From Echeneis naucrates (Eukaryota; Chordata; Actinopteri; Carangiformes; Echeneidae): a stretch of 64,000 nt of DNA. The stretch covers positions 6,185,764 to 6,249,763 of the forward strand of contig NC_042524.1 in the NCBI RefSeq assembly GCF_900963305.1, read 5' to 3'. Under the pieces are notes generated by a model. It did no database searches, was not told the DNA's origin, and saw only the letters and a list, made by a program, of their open reading frames with translations. This document shows, piece by piece, positions 1 to 12,500 of this stretch. The position numbers and the translations under genes were made by a program. Every line of letters begins with the position of its first letter. The stretch's first letter is position 1.

Positions 1-1596
1 ATCAGAGACAGAAAATTTAAATACGCTGTTGGTTTTACCCCATCATCTTATAAACAAGCAAAAATGTTCAAAGGAGCTATTGTCATGTCAAATTTGATAA
101 ATGTGTTTTCAGAATTAAGGAGGCCTCAGTTTAAATAAAGGTAATTGCAGATGTGGAAACTCCCGGAGAGGATGGACCCAACAATCTGCAGCTCAGGGGG
201 GACAGGCTGAACTAGATCCCATTATCAGTGTCAGCTATAATTTTTGCTGTTGTGCATGTTGTGTTTATAAGCCTTTAATATGGTTTCATGTTCCACTGAC
301 TGTTTCTAAGATCTGTCTGGTCCCAGCTTTATTCGGGGGGGGGACCTCTAAAACAAGCTCAGTGCGGCTGAATTTCTCTGCCACATCTGCAGCGACTTCA
401 CACAAGATGTCAGGGAAAAGAAAGGCACGATTGAAAGGATTGAGAAAACATTATTTTTCCCCAATATGTCAGTCTCTGTGCAGCACTTTCAGTTCATTGT
501 GGTAAATTTAGCTCTATTAATAAACCACTCTGCAGCGGCTTGCAGCGCCTTCACCAGCTCTTCCAAATGGTCACAGAGTGGGGGGTGTCTTCGGAGTTTC
601 ATTTTTTTGTATCATGTCATGTTTCAAAAATGTTTCGTTCTCATTGTTCCTTTACTCTGATGTTTGCGTCTCGCTGGGCAGAGTGTGATGGTAGAGATCT
701 GTTTCCGTGTAAGTTTGCTGAGGAGAGAAGGTTTTCTCTGTGCCCCGTTTATTAAATGCACATACAGGCAATATTTGTGGAAACAGCTAATTTTCAGGCT
801 AATCTCAGTCAAATAATTTATACAAGCGTTATTTGCAAGCAGATACACTTCAGACACCCAAAATATTTGCAGATTTCTAATGAAAGAGAAGGAGCAAATT
901 CAATTTTGTAGAAAAACCAAACTACTATAAATGATTTAAATTTGTATATCGTCTGGACATGTCCGGACTATACTTTAAAAGTTGAATTCAAAAGCAGCTG
1001 CCATCATTCTGCAAATACATTTCCTTGATTTACCTCACAGTGAAAGACAAATCCTGTGTTTTTGTCCTTAAATGCTTGTAATGTGAAACCTGTTGTAGGC
1101 AATGAGTGGTGTGATGCTGCGTACTTCCATAAAACAGTTAAGTTCTCTTAAAGTCTTCTGAACCGATATGATTTATCAATAACTTTGAAAATAGAAGTTT
1201 TAAAATCTATCAAACAAAAACCAACAAACAGATAAGTGAAACGTACATTAAAAGATGAGCGTAATAACATTGAAATGTTGCCAAACTGTCATGTAGGTAT
1301 CATCACTTCGATTGGCGCGAGTTGGATATATCTGTCCGTCGGTTTGAACATTAAGTTAGAAAAGTGTTTTGTTTTTAAAGCCTGCTGATGTTGAGGCGTA
1401 AAGAAGTGGTTTGCAGATGAGCTTCCTGTTTGCAGCAGAGTTAAGACCACAAGTTCAGGCTTGACTGTTAATAGTCCACTTACTGTAATGTGTTGCATAA
1501 TTCAGCTCCGACTGTGGTGACCAGACGCTACACCGCCCTTCCCCCTTTCAGACGGCTTTGCACCAACATTTGTTCACATGGCGTTAGAAAGACACG

Positions 1597-1628
<32 letters not shown>

Positions 1629-1826
1629 GCCGTGTGAAGATAACTTGCTGTTTGGCAGTGACAGTACACCCCTCCAGACAGAACATGTCTCAAGTGTAGG
1701 TAACAGACTGCATGTCACTTGGTATAAAACACTTTGGGTTTTTTGAAGTTAGGTGAGAACACACCCTCATACACACTCTGACACCAAGGAGACACACACA
1801 TGCACAAACACACTGACACCACAGAG

Positions 1827-1827
1827 C

Positions 1828-1855
<28 letters not shown>
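1827..1855. repeat. (CA)n microsatellite
   Basis: An uninterrupted run of alternating C and A of about 28 bases. A second shorter CA/CG run lies around 1594-1627. Similar dinucleotide tracts recur across the window and are typical of fish introns. Confidence 0.9.
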
Positions 1856-1862
<7 letters not shown>

Positions 1863-2511
1863 AAACTCTTTGTGTCTTATCCAAACTCAGTGAACTCCTG
1901 GGACTTCATTAGGAGGCTCAAAAGTAACAATTAGCAGCAGGTTAGCGAAAGGATGAGGACAACACCAGCTGCGGTTCAGTATATTATACACATATAAATA
2001 CACACTCTCCACTCTCACACCCGTGGACAACTGCTCTGGCACAGATATTGTACAGCATTAATTAAAACCATGTGTGTTTGTCTGTTTGTTTCTTGCGTGT
2101 GGGCGAGGGGCCGCGTGGACCTTCAGGTGCCGTGTGGCAGTAAATGGGCTGACGTACTCAGAACTGATGTATTTAGGAAGAGCGTTCAGACTGAAAGAGG
2201 AGCAAAGGCATCACAGGGTCGCAACGAATCAGATCAGCGCTGTCACAAACACTTAGACCGTACAGTAAATGGAGCTGACAGCTAACTGTGACTTCAGGGT
2301 GCAGTTCTGCTGCGATGCTGCTGCATGAATACATAATCATGACAATGACATCCAGGGAGGATTGTAAGTGAGTTAATACAGAAATAAACACTATACGGGA
2401 AGCAATGAAGAATGAACGAAGAGCCAAAGGTGATTGTGACTGAAAACTCCTTCACAATAAGCTAGAAATGATCCCATTCGCCTCCCTGTGCCTTTGTGGG
2501 TTTGCTGAATG

Positions 2512-2620
2512 TGCTGCAGCTCCTGCCACAGTCCAAAGACATAAATGTCTATGTTAACTGGTGCATCTCAATTATCAGTAGGCTTGAATGTGGGTGAATG
2601 GTTGTTTATCTCCGTATGTT
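2512..2620 (+). repeat. SINE-like repeat, 3' part, diverged
   Basis: The stretch carries the block CAGTCCAAAGACAT followed by a diverged 'TTAACTGGTG' segment and 'GTGTGAATGGTTGTT'-like sequence. The same order is found in the better copies at 44173-44398 and 46080-46416. It is a decayed, truncated copy without the promoter-like head. Confidence 0.55.
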
Positions 2621-4888
2621 GTCCCAGATTTAGACGCTTGTTGGGTCGAGAGTGGCAGATCGACAGAAAAAGTTTCAGTCACTTCAGTAAACTTGCAACA
2701 AGAAGCTGTAACACCACGCTGAGCTGCAGATTCGGCTCATAAGTCTCTGAAGGTTTATCGCTATGAAAAGGAAGTTACACCAGAATAAAATCCAACATCA
2801 ATCTACGCATCTTGACTTATAGGAGCTGTATCCAGTCTGTGGTTTCACCCAAAGCGTTGCAAATAGAGAACAAAAGTAGCTACTTATGCTGTTTATCTGT
2901 CCTGATTTCAGGGTTAGTGGGCAGGCTTGTCTTCTGAAAATAATGAGTTACCCTGGTCTGCTGGCGTTGGGTCAGAGCGGCATCAACACTGTTTCTTGTG
3001 AGTTGATTCACTCAGTGCTCAATGTGTTGTCTTTTTTTTTTTTTTCTTGAATGCATTTCACTCATTGGTCAATAATCTGCTCCTTCGATAATCCATTATT
3101 ATCTGGCTCTGGGTGTATTGGACCGATGGTTAATCTAAAATCAATTCTTGCATTTCCATTTTGAGCAAAGCAAAGGGATCTTGAGCTACCGTGGCAATAT
3201 TTTAAACTGAATCTTGACTGATATGGAAAAGTTTGTGCAGTGATAAAAACTGTTCAGTGAAAAGAGATTGAGGTGAAATCGCGACATACATGAAGCAAAT
3301 TCTTTGGCTTAATCCAACAAACAAACATGATACTGTCTGTATCCTGACAAACAGACTTCTTATGTTTTTGTAACAGCTGTTAGGTGAAATTTCCATTAAT
3401 TAGCATTTTCTTCATGCTGGTCAGTTTGGCCTCGGTTGAAATATTTGTAGCATTTGGATGTAAACCCAGTTATTGATCACCCTGCGGACACTTAATCCGC
3501 TGATGCCTTTCAAGTGAAAACTGCTTCATTTGTTGTTTCTGGAAATGAACAAAAAGGCAGATAGTGACAGCGACAGTTTAACAAACAGTAACACAGAAAC
3601 AGATGCATGAACGGGAAGCTGAATGGCGACATCTGGAAATGGTCTGTTTTTTAATGGGAAGCTGCTGCTGCTGTTGAAAGGAGACAGAAGAACAGCTGGA
3701 GAGATGATTGGTCATCATTAGCTATTAAATGCTCTCTCACTGTACTGACTCCACGCTTTTACTGTCATCTCTGAGCAGACAGACATGATTAGGTTACTGT
3801 CTGCTGACTGGACCCTGTGCTGTGTGTGAGACCATCAGGAGAAACAGCAGAACATGCCGCCAGACAATCCCGCATCTGTTTACATCAGATGAGACGTAAA
3901 AACAAACACGCAGCTGATAAATTTATGTGGCATGTGATCCCACACATTCAGTGATCTTGCAAAGTCACAGTGTGAGTCTGTTCGTGTCTCTCGAGGCTGC
4001 ACACTGATCCACCCTCAAATCCCTGAAACAATGTCATCTCGAATTCGTTTTTTATATGTTTGAGCTCTGTGGCTGGCGTGGTGCGGCAGGCGAGTGGGCC
4101 TCGGTGGACGTGACGGAGAGATGCTGTAGTTCCACCTCCCAGCCAGTGGTTTCATTGGATCGAGCGGGAAACAGGAAGTGTCTGCTCTGCTGGGAACGCT
4201 AATAAGCAGTGACACTGCCTGGTGAGGGCAGGAAGGATTAGAGGAGCAAAAATAACTCTGTGTCTGTGTCTGTGCATAGTTGTGAGGAAATGGCTCCTTA
4301 ACAGTTTCTCATAAAGGTTAGATTTTTTATTTTTTTATTTTTTCTAGTAAAAATGGAAATGAACTTTTTTATAAATTTTCAACACATCAGTCAACTGTCT
4401 ATTCTCGCTTTTAGAGTATTATAACGTCCTGCAACCAGTGATTAATAATAGAATTCATGCAAATAGATTGATTAATAAAGAAAAATAAATATATGAAAGA
4501 TAACATATTTTAAATTTTGTGATTAAAGGTAAGTTGAGTCCTCTGAAGGGTGTTTGCTAATATGAAACCTGAGATTCATATACTGTGAAAATAAGTAAAT
4601 AATGATGTAATGATTTACATTTCAAAAGCACAGTGCACCACAATAAAATGAAACGTAACATAAATAAAAATCATGATCTGTCTACTGAACTATGAAGAAA
4701 TCATTTTTTAAAAAATGATATTGAGGTTCAATACTTCGCACTTCTGTTTCCCGGTGATATTGATCGTGACACGATTTTATTATGTGTGCGTTATTAAAAA
4801 AAAATCCTATCAATTTCATTCACAAGTGGTTTGAGTACTTTTTGTCGAACTTTTGTCTAACTCTCCATCCTCCTTCCCTCTCTGCCAG

Positions 4889-5971
4889 ATTATCTGTGCA
4901 GCCCAGACGAGAACATTTATAACATCGACTTCACAAGATTCAAGATCAGAGACATGGAAACTGGCACTGTGCTGTTTGAAATCACCAAACCTCCATCTAC
5001 AGGCGAGTCACAAAACCTTCCTATCGCTTTCTTCCATCTAAACTTCATATAACTGCAATGGAACAACTTGCTGATAACTTTTCCTTTTGTTTGTCCCTGA
5101 ACCACCATATTTATGTTTTCCTCAAAGTCAAAGTAATCTAGTGATAATTGTCAGGACAATCAGACATACACTGCAAAGAGAAACTGCTAATATCGAGTTG
5201 GATATACTGCCAGAGTTTAAATAAATATGAGCGTAAAAATCTATTCTGTCAATAGAAAAAGTCCGTTTGATTTGTGTCCGTCCTGCTCTGGCCTGAACCA
5301 CAGATAAAGCCGGGGAGAAGAGGGATATTGACCCCAACGCCGGCCGGTTCGTCCGGTACCAGTTCACCCCGGCTTTCCTCCGACTGCGGCAGGTTGGAGC
5401 CACGTAAGTGAGAACATGTCTGACTCCTCCTTCAGCAGGAAGTAGTTGCTTACAAACCTCTCTCTGTCTGTGCAGCGTTGAGTTCACGGTCGGAGACATG
5501 CCCATTGAAAACTTCAGGATGATTGAGAGACATTATTTCAGAGAGAAGCTGCTCAAGAGTTTTGACTTTGAGTTCGGCTTCTGCATGCCCAGCAGCAAGA
5601 ACACGTGTGAACACATCTACGAATTCCCACCTCTGTCTGAGGACATCAGTAAGTCTGCGCACACAAACACACACACGTATCAGTCATCATTTGAGAGGTT
5701 GCAGTATGAGAAGGTCAACTCAGGAGAATTTTGCAGGAGGTTTAAGATGTTTAGCCTTTGTCCCTTCATCAGTCCTCACAGGAGCCTCCTCACACTTATT
5801 TTCTTTATTCAGGTGCTCAGTTTTCTAGCAGCTGTGATGTTTTTGTGTCTGCTAACAGTCAGAGAGATGATCCTGCACCCGTATGAGACGCAGTCCGACA
5901 GCTTCTACTTTGTGGACAATAAGCTGGTGATGCACAACAAGGCAGACTACTCGTACAACGGCGGGACGTAG
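4889..5971 (+). CDS. unc119: UNC119 lipid-binding trafficking chaperone (5' part outside window)
   Basis: UNC119 binds N-myristoylated cargo such as transducin alpha and ciliary proteins in a beta-sandwich pocket and releases it on ARL2/ARL3-GTP. Four coding exons read in phase: 4889-5002, 5304-5403, 5476-5648 and 5859-5971 (stop TAG 5969-5971). The peptide holds family hallmarks: [85 protein letters not shown] and the tail [13 protein letters not shown]. The variable N-terminal exon is missing and should lie left of base 1. The intron after exon 5002 starts with GC, not GT (ACAG|GCGAGT), and the phase works only with that donor. The assignment to unc119 rather than unc119b rests on the neighbours slc13a2, vtn and sebox. 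Family identity is near certain; paralogue is likely. Confidence 0.95.
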
Positions 5972-6421
5972 ACACGATGCACTGATGTGAGAGACAGGCG
6001 GATGCACGGACCAACCGAGGGACAATCAGAGTGCACCGGCGTCATCCTGTTCCTCTCTCTCCCTCTCCCTCTTCCTTCTCCCCCTGAGATGATGCCGTCA
6101 AGAAAGCGCCCATCCAAGTGTGTCAGTTACAGTCTGTGTGTGTCTGTGTGGGTAAGTTTCACACAAACACACATGGACACGCGTAGTTTCACAGCTTGTT
6201 GCGGCTTCGCCGTAAAACAAAGCGTGTTTGTAACTCGATTAACCAACAAATGAGCAACTTTCTGGGAAACATCAGATGTTTCAGCCACGTCGTGCAGTGG
6301 AAAAAAAAAAAGAAAGAAAAAAAAAACTTGTTAGATATTGATAGAATTTTTTTTTTTTTTTTCTGAACATGTTAGGAACAAAACATGCATCTAAAAATGT
6401 GTTTTTCTAGGACTTCAAAGA

Positions 6422-6725
6422 CCAGTGTGTAAGATTTAGTGGCATCTAGTGGTGAGGTTGTGAGGTGAGGACTTACACCACATGTAGTGGCCTTCAGGTA
6501 ACAATCATGGCCCTGACAGGAGCCAGTCTTTGGTTCGTCCATTCCAAGCTTCTGCAGAAACGTGGCAGCAGACGAGGACCTGCTCCATACGTAGATACGA
6601 AGGGCTCAGTCTAAGATAACAACACAGTGATTCTTAGTTTCAGGTGATTACGCGCTCATGAAAACAAAATTCGGAATATTTTCTTCCATTTCCGACAATA
6701 GAGCCTTATAAATCCTATACACTGG
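6422..6725. mobile_element. MITE-like non-autonomous DNA element with terminal inverted repeats
   Basis: The left end reads CCAGTGTGTAAGATTTA and the right end TAAATCCTATACACTGG, which pair as inverted repeats with 15 of 17 bases matching. The interior (GGCATCTAGTGGTGAGGTTG near the left end, then GTGGCCTTCAGGTAA) resembles a repeat widespread in percomorph genomes as I recall it. It is 304 bases long and has no coding capacity. It sits downstream of the unc119 stop codon, so it is probably carried in the 3' UTR. Confidence 0.75.
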
Positions 6726-8054
6726 TTTCCCCAAATAATCTCAGATTATGTGTGTCTGTGTGTGTGTGTGTGTGTGTGTGTTCCTATACTTTGTATGATA
6801 GTCTTTACTGTATGTGTCTGTGGGTCTGTGTCAGTTTAAAGCATGATTACTGGTCTGGTAGAAGTGTCTGAATATAAATATCAGTAATGTGCTCATCTGG
6901 TTTAAAAAAGGTTAAATAGATTTCTGAAACCTAGTAGCCCATTTTCTACACAGTAGACAATAGCTAGTCATTCTGAATTTATCAGACCTACTTCCTGTTT
7001 CCTTGTTTCTCTGGTTCTTAATTATCTCTCTAGCTGTCTAGCGTTTATTGTCTTTGCTCAAAGCACAACATCTCCACAGAGACAGCAACAAAAAAACAGT
7101 GAGCTGATCTGACCGTAAACGTACTTTGTCATCTGTGTATGAGCTGCACCTTTCCAGCCTCATGTCACTTTGTTTCGGTGATAAAGATGTTGTTGAGAAC
7201 TTTGTTGTAGTTACAGTTTGACTGTTTGCAAACTCTGCATAAGAGAGGAAAAGGAAAACTTGGAAGAAGACTGGGGAATGTAGCAAAAAGAAAAAATCAT
7301 CGTACTTATTTTTTTGTATGTTTGTGCATCTCTGTTACCTGTTTTCTGCCTCTGATTCTCACGGCAGTCAGTTTGGACCTGGCTGTGTGTTGATCTGTTG
7401 ATTCTCGAGGGCATTTGTCAAGCAGATCACACAGCACATCAGCACCTGAGCTGTCATGGGATCCCTCTAAGTTGTAACACGCACACTTGGCTTTCCCTCT
7501 TTCTCCAACTCAAACAGTATCCAGATGATCCTCCGTCTCATCTCCAGCATATCTGCACATGCTGTCTGAGTTAAAAACCATTTTATTTTGTGTGTTTGAC
7601 ACAAGTGATTTTACTGAAATTGAAACAAACTCTTCCTGTCTGTTACAGCAAGTGTGATCAAACAAGCAGTGCAAAACATTTGCAAAAAAAATTAAATAAA
7701 TAAATATATATATATATATATTTATTTATTTAATTATCTGTGATGAAAGGAAATTACTTGAATGCCCCTGTTTTATTCAGATTGTCACTTGAAGTGTATT
7801 AAAATTTGAATGACTGTGTTTCTGGGCCTGTACTAGTTGCTGATTGTTAGACATAACAAATCTGCTCAAAGTGGTAAAACGTGGAGAGGAGAGGAGTCAG
7901 ATCGGCTCAGACTGACTTGAATGTTACGTCAAAGATGTTGCACAGATGTGTAGAGCAGATTTATTTATGATCAATTGTGACTCGTGTAAAAATTATTTTG
8001 AACTGATGTAAAGTTTTTGACAATTCAACCACCGGTGTGACTGAACAAGAGTAA

Positions 8055-8060
8055 AATAAA
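8055..8060 (+). promoter_or_regulatory. Candidate poly(A) signal AATAAA for unc119
   Basis: A canonical AATAAA about 2.1 kb after the unc119 stop. Earlier AATAAA sites near 7690-7700 compete with it. Confidence 0.4.
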
Positions 8061-9318
8061 TATTTATGGGACTTTTGGAAATATCGCAGTGACTTGACTG
8101 TTAATGTTGTCGGTGTGAATGACAGAGAGAGAACTGTGCACGTGACAATGCTTTATTCTCCGAAAAAGAAAATGGCTCTGGTACATAGAAATGAAATATG
8201 AAAAAAAAAAAAAAACTGTCTTTTTTTTTTCCAGGATGTTCTGTTTCTTTTTCCATGGTTTATTTCATTCAACTGGAATCAACATGATAAAAACTGACCT
8301 CCAATTACATCGTATCCTTCTGGCAGCCTCTTATCTCAGAGTTATCCTTCAACCAACCTTTTTATTTGTGCTCACTGTACACATCACTAGTAACACATTC
8401 CTATTACTGATTTGTGCGTTTTTTGTTTTTCACCTTCCTTGATGCCGAAACACATTAGCGGGCGCGTCAAAAGAAAAATGGAAATACCTTCACCTCTTAA
8501 AGTCACAAGTTAACATGTGATGTCTCATTCCCAACACAAACTAAAGCATTAAAATAACAAGCTGTGCTTTCAGGGGAGTGTCTTCCAGAAAGCTGCTGAG
8601 CACAGCCAAGAAATGATCCACCATGTCATAGTTTCATGCTTTGATTTTTACATCAAACAAACAAGATATAGCATGTTAATCAGTAAGCTTTAGAGGTGCT
8701 AGTGGACACATTTAGTTACCTTTGGACAGAGCCGGGCTGAATAATGCGCCTGTATTCGTCCAAGGAGGCTATTTCCCCGATCGAGATGAACAAAAAAGAA
8801 AAGTTTCTGTCTCTGTAAACAAACTATTGAATGAAAAGTAAAGACAAACCCATTGTATGTACATGATAAAAACAGTGAGACAACCAAACTCATAAAAAAA
8901 AACAAAAAAACATGCAGCAAAAAAAAAAAAAAAACTTTCCGACTTAAGGTCCAACAAAAGGACCACAGCAATAAATTAAATTTACTGATACAATGAACAA
9001 AATTTCACCTAATTTACATCGTGTTCGTAAATGCAGTATCACTCAAATTAATCACATTGCTTCATACAATCACTCATATAGACAGGATATAAATAGATCA
9101 ATGAGAGTGTACCACATCCAAAAGAAAGCACACAACGAAATGACCTCAGACTTTTTCAAAGAAACCCCCCCACATCTTTTCTATTCTGTTCGGTCATTGA
9201 AATGACACGTGGAAGCACTGAACACAGCTTTTTTCTGGTTTTATAGTAATACACGTTTTATATTTGGTCCAAATGGATCTAAATTGTGTTTTTTTTCTGG
9301 ATCTGGTTCAATTTAATA
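8061..9318. other. Spacer between the convergent unc119 and slc13a2
   Basis: I see no gene. The two flanking genes converge here. The stretch holds poly-A and poly-T runs (8200-8232, 8896-8935). Part of it may be 3' UTR of either gene. Confidence 0.5.
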
Positions 9319-9324
9319 TTTATT
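9319..9324 (-). promoter_or_regulatory. Candidate poly(A) signal for slc13a2
   Basis: TTTATT on the plus strand reads AATAAA on the minus strand, about 256 bases after the slc13a2 stop codon. Confidence 0.45.
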
Positions 9325-9579
9325 TTCTTGATTATGTTTCCTCTTCTCTGGTTCTATAACAATTAATGATTCAGGTACAGATCTTTCCCCACTAAAGCTC
9401 CTCATCAGCTTTTTCTTTTTCTGACCAAAGAGATGCGCCAATAACACAATACAATAAGTTTAGGTCCTTTCAAAGAGGTTTTCTGCTATTAACCTTGTGA
9501 TAAAAAATAGCCTTTTCTAACTTAAATTCTTCCTAATAACTTCATTCTTAAATACCTAAGGTTGTGAGACAGACATCTC

Positions 9580-12500
9580 TCAGGGGGCCTTCGTTGTGTT
9601 GGCCCACTCAGGGAAGGTGCCCATCCGAAACATGGTGTATCCCCAGGTGTTGATGCCTAAATTAACGGTCAAAATCCCGATGAGGTTCAACATGAATCCA
9701 GCTTTCACCTGCAAAAACAGACAGATCAGTACAGAAATCCCCAAAATAGGGTCTTGACATTGGTCTTGAGTACTTTCCTGGTCTGTTGATTATACATGCA
9801 TATACATACTGTTCATTTAGAGGGTACATAAAAGTGATTAATGTTAATTTTTTATTTACGTTGACGTGTGTTATTATTTCAACTGCTTCACTCTTTCTCC
9901 TTCTTTATGACACGTGAATGACAGAATATTAAATTGGGGTTTGCATCAATAAAACTGCTGAAAGTGAAAATATAAATCTGTTGCTCTCACACACACACAC
10001 ACACACACACACACAACCTTCCATCTCATTAGCACAAAATTTCAACTTTTGACCAAAAGGCCACTAAAGAAATCAGTACCTCAAAACACATTTTAGTAAT
10101 GATTCAACATTTATGTCACTCCAACTTCAGCAAAGACACAACCTCTTGACTATTATCATCTTTTAAATCAGAACCAAAACAGCATGTGTTCATGAATCTC
10201 ACCATGTCAATAACTCGGAGCACTCCAAAGGAAAAGGCGATGGCGTTGGGTGGTGTGGCCACGGGCAGCATGAAGGCCAGAGAGGCAGCGATGGTGCAGG
10301 GCAGCATCACGTAGAGCGGGTGAATCCTGATAGCTGTAGACTATAATAAAAGCCCAATGAGTGTTGAAGACACCGAGAGGAGTTTGCACAATCATGTGTG
10401 CGTGCGGACACTGTTTAAATTGTTTACCATTGAGGCCAGTATGGGCAGGAACAGGGTGGTGGTGGCTGTGTTGCTGGAGCACTCGGTGAAAGTGGCCACC
10501 AGCATGGAGAGCAGCAGGGAGATGGCATAAGGAGGAATACTCTCCAGAGGTGCCAAGCTCTCTCCCAACCACTTGGACAGACCTGATTTCTGGAAACAAA
10601 TCGACAAAGGTTAAAGAGGTTGATCGTTTTTCAAAAAGACTCATGCTAACAGCAGCGTGGCTCTTTTGGTTGATCCATTGATCTTATATGCGGAAAGTGA
10701 AATGTCTCAACAGCTATTGGATGGATTACTATTTATTTTTACATGGTTGTAATTTTCATCACATTAGTTAATCAATTATTCTGTTTATTTGTCCAGAACT
10801 AATTTGTTATAAGAACTCCAAATAAACAAATCTGCAACCACAAAAGATCAGAAACTCCTCATATATTAGTAGATCATCAAATGTTACATTCTCCCCATAA
10901 ATCCCTGCAGCACAATATGAAACGGAACAGGTATTTTAAAAAAGAAATCACATAAATCTTGTTTTCTTTTCCTTCTTTTTTTACCTCACTAGCTTCAGCC
11001 AGAGCGAAGCCTCCTCCCAGCAGCAGGATGATGTTCCAGGGCATCCGCTCGTGGACAACCTGCCAGTTCAGCAGCGCGGCAGGAGCCCTCACCTTCTTAC
11101 CTGTGAGTCCCAGATGAAGGTTGAGCATGAAACAGCAATTATAAAAGAGAAGTGTCTCAGCTACACAGTGATCGTGACCCAGCTCTCTAATTAGCAGCGA
11201 TTCAGGTCATTGTGTGACATTATCAGGGATTCTTCTTCTGTAAATGTGATGGGAGAAAATAAACAGTTCACCTTTTTCATCATAACCGTAGCTGCCAAAC
11301 TTTGGCAGTCGGGAGGGGATGACAAAGAAGAGCATCGACACTAAGATGGCAACAGTTCCATCTGACACAAAACTGAGGAACAGAGGACGACATTATAGGA
11401 CAATTTGTCACTTTGTCTCAATGCTGTCAGTAAAAAATATGTGTAGTCAACAAACTGGAACTAAAAGGGCTTCATCATCTTTGTTAATAAAGATCAAAAA
11501 CTTTAAGAAGAGAAGAAGGTTTAAAGGAGAGGGGAGCTTAAAGCAGAACACAGCAAAATATCACGTGTTTCTTATTAAAAATGGATATTCAGTGTTTCTA
11601 ACCTGCGCAATAATACTCTTTAATGTTCTGTAGACATTATTTCATGAACATCTTTTAACGGAAAGAGTGGATATGGGGACTGTGTATGTTGTAATCTATA
11701 TGAAGAGGATCTAAATTCTTCAGTGAATAAACGGCTTTTTATCTAAAAAGGCTCTGATAGATAAATCCAGAGATCATGCAGTCATCTGTTATCAAAAAAC
11801 CCTGTATGTTTTTATCCATGGTTGGATTTCTATTGTTATTATCTTTTACGAATAACTACATTAACATCAGGAAAATGTTGCCATTTCTACCCGGCTAACT
11901 GCCAGGACATAAGGAAGGGAGAGGCGTGTGAGATTGGCAGCCAAATGGAGGCTTTATATGAAAACCATCAGCAACGTACAGATGGGTTACACCTTAATTG
12001 TCTTATCTCTAAAAAGGGGTTAATAAAACATTAAACTAAAACAACTGAGGAGTATAAAGCAAACAGGGCTATATTTGCTTTGGACTCTGTTCACTCCAGA
12101 TTACTTTTCTTTTTTTGTTTTATTTAAAGTATCAGCATGTTGTGTGTGGGACTGATAAGTCGTGGAGAAAAAAAAAAAGAGAGAGAGAGAGACTCACGCC
12201 TTCTTCTGATTGAAGAGCACCGTTGCCCAGCCGTCGATGAAGCCCGGCTCTCTGGTGAACCAGAGGACCACCAGCAGGATGAAGATGATGAGCACGGCTG
12301 TCTCAGCGAACCTCATGCGCCCCAGTTTACTGTACTCCTCCTTCATCACCGCGTACGCCTCCTTATCCCTATCGGTCTTCTCGCCACAACCAAATGACTT
12401 TTTCAGGCTGAGGGGAACAGAATTTTAAAATATTTGAATAAGTTTGAAGCGCAGGCCATCCGCTCAATGGTTAAGTAATAAATTACAGTGATGTATTTTT

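Larger units (their letters stand above)
1..4888. other. Non-coding stretch, probably unc119 intron 1
   Basis: No reading frame here looks like a protein. Since the first unc119 exon found (4889) begins inside codon Asp of the conserved DYLCSP motif, this stretch is most likely the long first intron, and coding exon 1 lies left of the window. It contains (CA)n microsatellites near 1612-1627 and 1827-1855, a poly-T run near 3032-3045 and a fragment of a SINE-like repeat near 2512-2620. AT-rich sequence dominates 4320-4800. I see no other support for a gene. Confidence 0.6.
5972..8060 (+). other. unc119: Probable unc119 3' untranslated region
   Basis: After the stop codon there is no further homologous exon. 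AT-rich sequence runs to AATAAA at 8055-8060, with other AATAAA candidates near 7690-7700. The stretch contains poly-A/poly-T tracts at 6300-6360, a MITE-like element at 6422-6725, a TG tract at about 6751-6781 and a TA-rich block at 7700-7735. How far the mature transcript runs cannot be told from sequence. Confidence 0.45.

Noticed and set aside
5408-5971. A 187-codon plus-strand frame across unc119
   Set aside because: It reads through the intron 5649-5858. The real protein skips that intron; the apparent fusion is an accident of an open intron.
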